The notes under the pieces are model-generated. The model ran no database searches. It was not told where the DNA came from and was given only the letters and a program-made list of their open reading frames with translations. Positions 33,309-34,152 of a stretch of DNA of 34,152 nucleotides are shown one piece after another (position 1 is the first letter of the stretch; every line of letters starts with the position of its first letter). Made by a program: the position numbers and the translations under genes. This DNA is from Lachnospiraceae bacterium UBA3772 (GTDB lineage: Bacteria; Bacillota; Clostridia; Lachnospirales; Lachnospiraceae): the NCBI GenBank assembly GCA_002371025.1, contig DFFQ01000051.1, forward strand, positions 1 to 34,152, given 5' to 3'.

Positions 33309-33826
33309 TCATATTGATAACAGGTGCATCTCACGCAGGAAAAACAGTCCTGGCACAGAGGATGCTTGAAAAGTATAAATATCCGTACCTTTCCATAGAT
33401 CATTTGAAAATGGGATTGATACGGAGTGGTAATACTGAACTTACACCGGAAGATGATGAAGAACTTGTCGGGTATCTCTGGCCTATCGTTCGTGAGATGA
33501 TAAAGACGGCAATAGAAAACAGGCAGAACCTTATTGTAGAGGGATGCTATGTACCGTTTGACTGGAGACGGGAGTTCGATGAGAAGTATTTACAGTCAAT
33601 CAGATTTATCTGTCTGGCTATGTCAGATGAGTACATAGAGGCTCATTTTGATGAGATAAAAGAGCATGGATCTGATATTGAGGCACGACTGGATGATTCA
33701 TATTGTACTGTTGATCAGCTGAAAGAGGGCAACCATCAGATTATTGAGGGATTTCAGCAAACAGGAGAAAAGATTACTTTGATCAAAGTCGATTACGAAG
33801 AAACAATAAGAACAATCTTGGATTAA
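33305..33826 (+). CDS. P-loop ATPase, small kinase-like
   Basis: The 173-aa protein has Walker A GASHAGKT (residues 7-14), a following SIDHLKMGLIRSG segment, a mid-protein NLIVEGCYVP strand typical of adenylate-kinase/zeta-type small-molecule kinases, and a C-terminal acidic helix. It probably phosphorylates a small molecule; the substrate is unknown. The GTP/ATP-binding fold and size resemble 2-phosphoglycerate kinase-like or nucleotide kinase-like proteins. The ATG at 33305 has only a weak site and overlaps a tiny upstream ORF (ATGA). It precedes a HEAT-like gene by 37 bp. Confidence 0.75.
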   Translation: MIILITGASHAGKTVLAQRMLEKYKYPYLSIDHLKMGLIRSGNTELTPEDDEELVGYLWPIVREMIKTAIENRQNLIVEGCYVPFDWRREFDEKYLQSIRFICLAMSDEYIEAHFDEIKEHGSDIEARLDDSYCTVDQLKEGNHQIIEGFQQTGEKITLIKVDYEETIRTILD

Positions 33827-33863
33827 AAACACAATTTGCATATAACTTGGGAGGAGCTTTGGG

Positions 33864-34152
33864 ATGAAAGAAAATATCGTACAGAAGCTTACATCAAAAG
33901 ATGATAAATATGCCTGTGCCTTTACTGATAGAATTGTTGCAGAAAGCCATGATACAGATGAATGGTATGAATACTTTGAGGATGTTGCTTCGTTGCTCGA
34001 CCATCCAAAGTCATTGGTAAGAAATCGAGCTTTGTATATCCTTGCGGCAAATGCACAGTGGGATGAAGAAAACCGGTTCGATCTCATCCTTCCGGATTAT
34101 CTGAAACACATCACCGATGAAAAGCCCATCACCGCCCGACAATGCGTGAAGG
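33864..34152 (+). CDS. HEAT-repeat-like protein, N-terminal part (runs off the window)
   Basis: GGGAGGAGC precedes ATG 33864 at 7-16 nt, and an uninterrupted frame runs to the right edge (96 codons seen). The translated part is helical with the pattern of HEAT repeats: DEWYEYFEDVASLLDHPKSL then VRNRALYILAANAQWDEEN. Similar Firmicute proteins are annotated as 'SufBD-like' or HEAT proteins and have no established function. The rest of the gene lies outside the window. Confidence 0.8.
   Translation, partial: MKENIVQKLTSKDDKYACAFTDRIVAESHDTDEWYEYFEDVASLLDHPKSLVRNRALYILAANAQWDEENRFDLILPDYLKHITDEKPITARQCVK

Overview
This window looks like a chromosomal segment of a low-GC Firmicute of the family Lachnospiraceae, probably Butyrivibrio, Pseudobutyrivibrio or a close relative. 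The evidence is the AT-rich coding sequence, Gram-positive ribosome binding sites, the dgt-dnaG-rpoD-trmK order, a class A RNase P RNA, and a DUF624 protein beside an MsmEFG-like sugar importer. The family assignment is recalled from protein families and gene order; no search was run. Most of the window is core genome, with no transposase, integrase, phage gene or CRISPR array seen.

Layout. 1-672: the 3' end of a 23S rRNA gene, a strong terminator, no 5S gene, then 3.5 tandem copies of a 74-bp hairpin repeat. 673-1956 (minus): biotin ligase and a small membrane protein, divergent from 2248-4654 (plus): NADP-isocitrate dehydrogenase and an RlmI-type rRNA methyltransferase. 4710-6658: a Lon-like AAA+ ATPase with no protease domain, followed by an Hsp20 chaperone. 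A bidirectional terminator separates these from the minus-strand HD-domain protein and citrate synthase. 8845-14200: a probable five-gene operon of cytoplasmic alpha-amylase, YerC-like regulator, CNNM/CorC-type membrane protein, DUF1836 protein and an ABC-F ATPase with one degenerate ATP site.

14201-19152: a long structured regulatory leader, a sugar-binding lipoprotein, two permeases and a YesL/DUF624 protein. There is no dedicated ATPase, so a shared MsmK-type ATPase encoded elsewhere is likely. 19153-19556 is a gene-free stretch with a four-way-junction inverted-repeat element and two copies of a perfect palindrome. 19557-26461: dgt, dnaG, rpoD, trmK and a nucleoside kinase, read as one replication/transcription operon with several TTG starts. 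26558-26930: rnpB with its own promoter and terminator. 26953-27456: a small four-helix membrane protein gene broken by two compensating frameshifts, followed by nested inverted repeats. 27752-33205: nitroreductase, topoisomerase III, a hexapeptide-repeat acyltransferase-like protein, a radical SAM protein and an RlmD-type methyltransferase, most of them overlapping. The window ends with a P-loop kinase-like protein and the start of a HEAT-repeat protein.

Citrate synthase and isocitrate dehydrogenase lie about 3.3 kb apart. This fits a partial oxidative TCA branch that makes 2-oxoglutarate for glutamate synthesis, although no aconitase is seen here. The observations most worth following are the protease-less Lon-like ATPase with Hsp20, the amylase with its region IV Asp/Asn pattern swapped, the asymmetric ABC-F protein, the Lys/Ala-rich tail on the housekeeping sigma factor, the four-way-junction element, and the structured leader of the sugar transporter.
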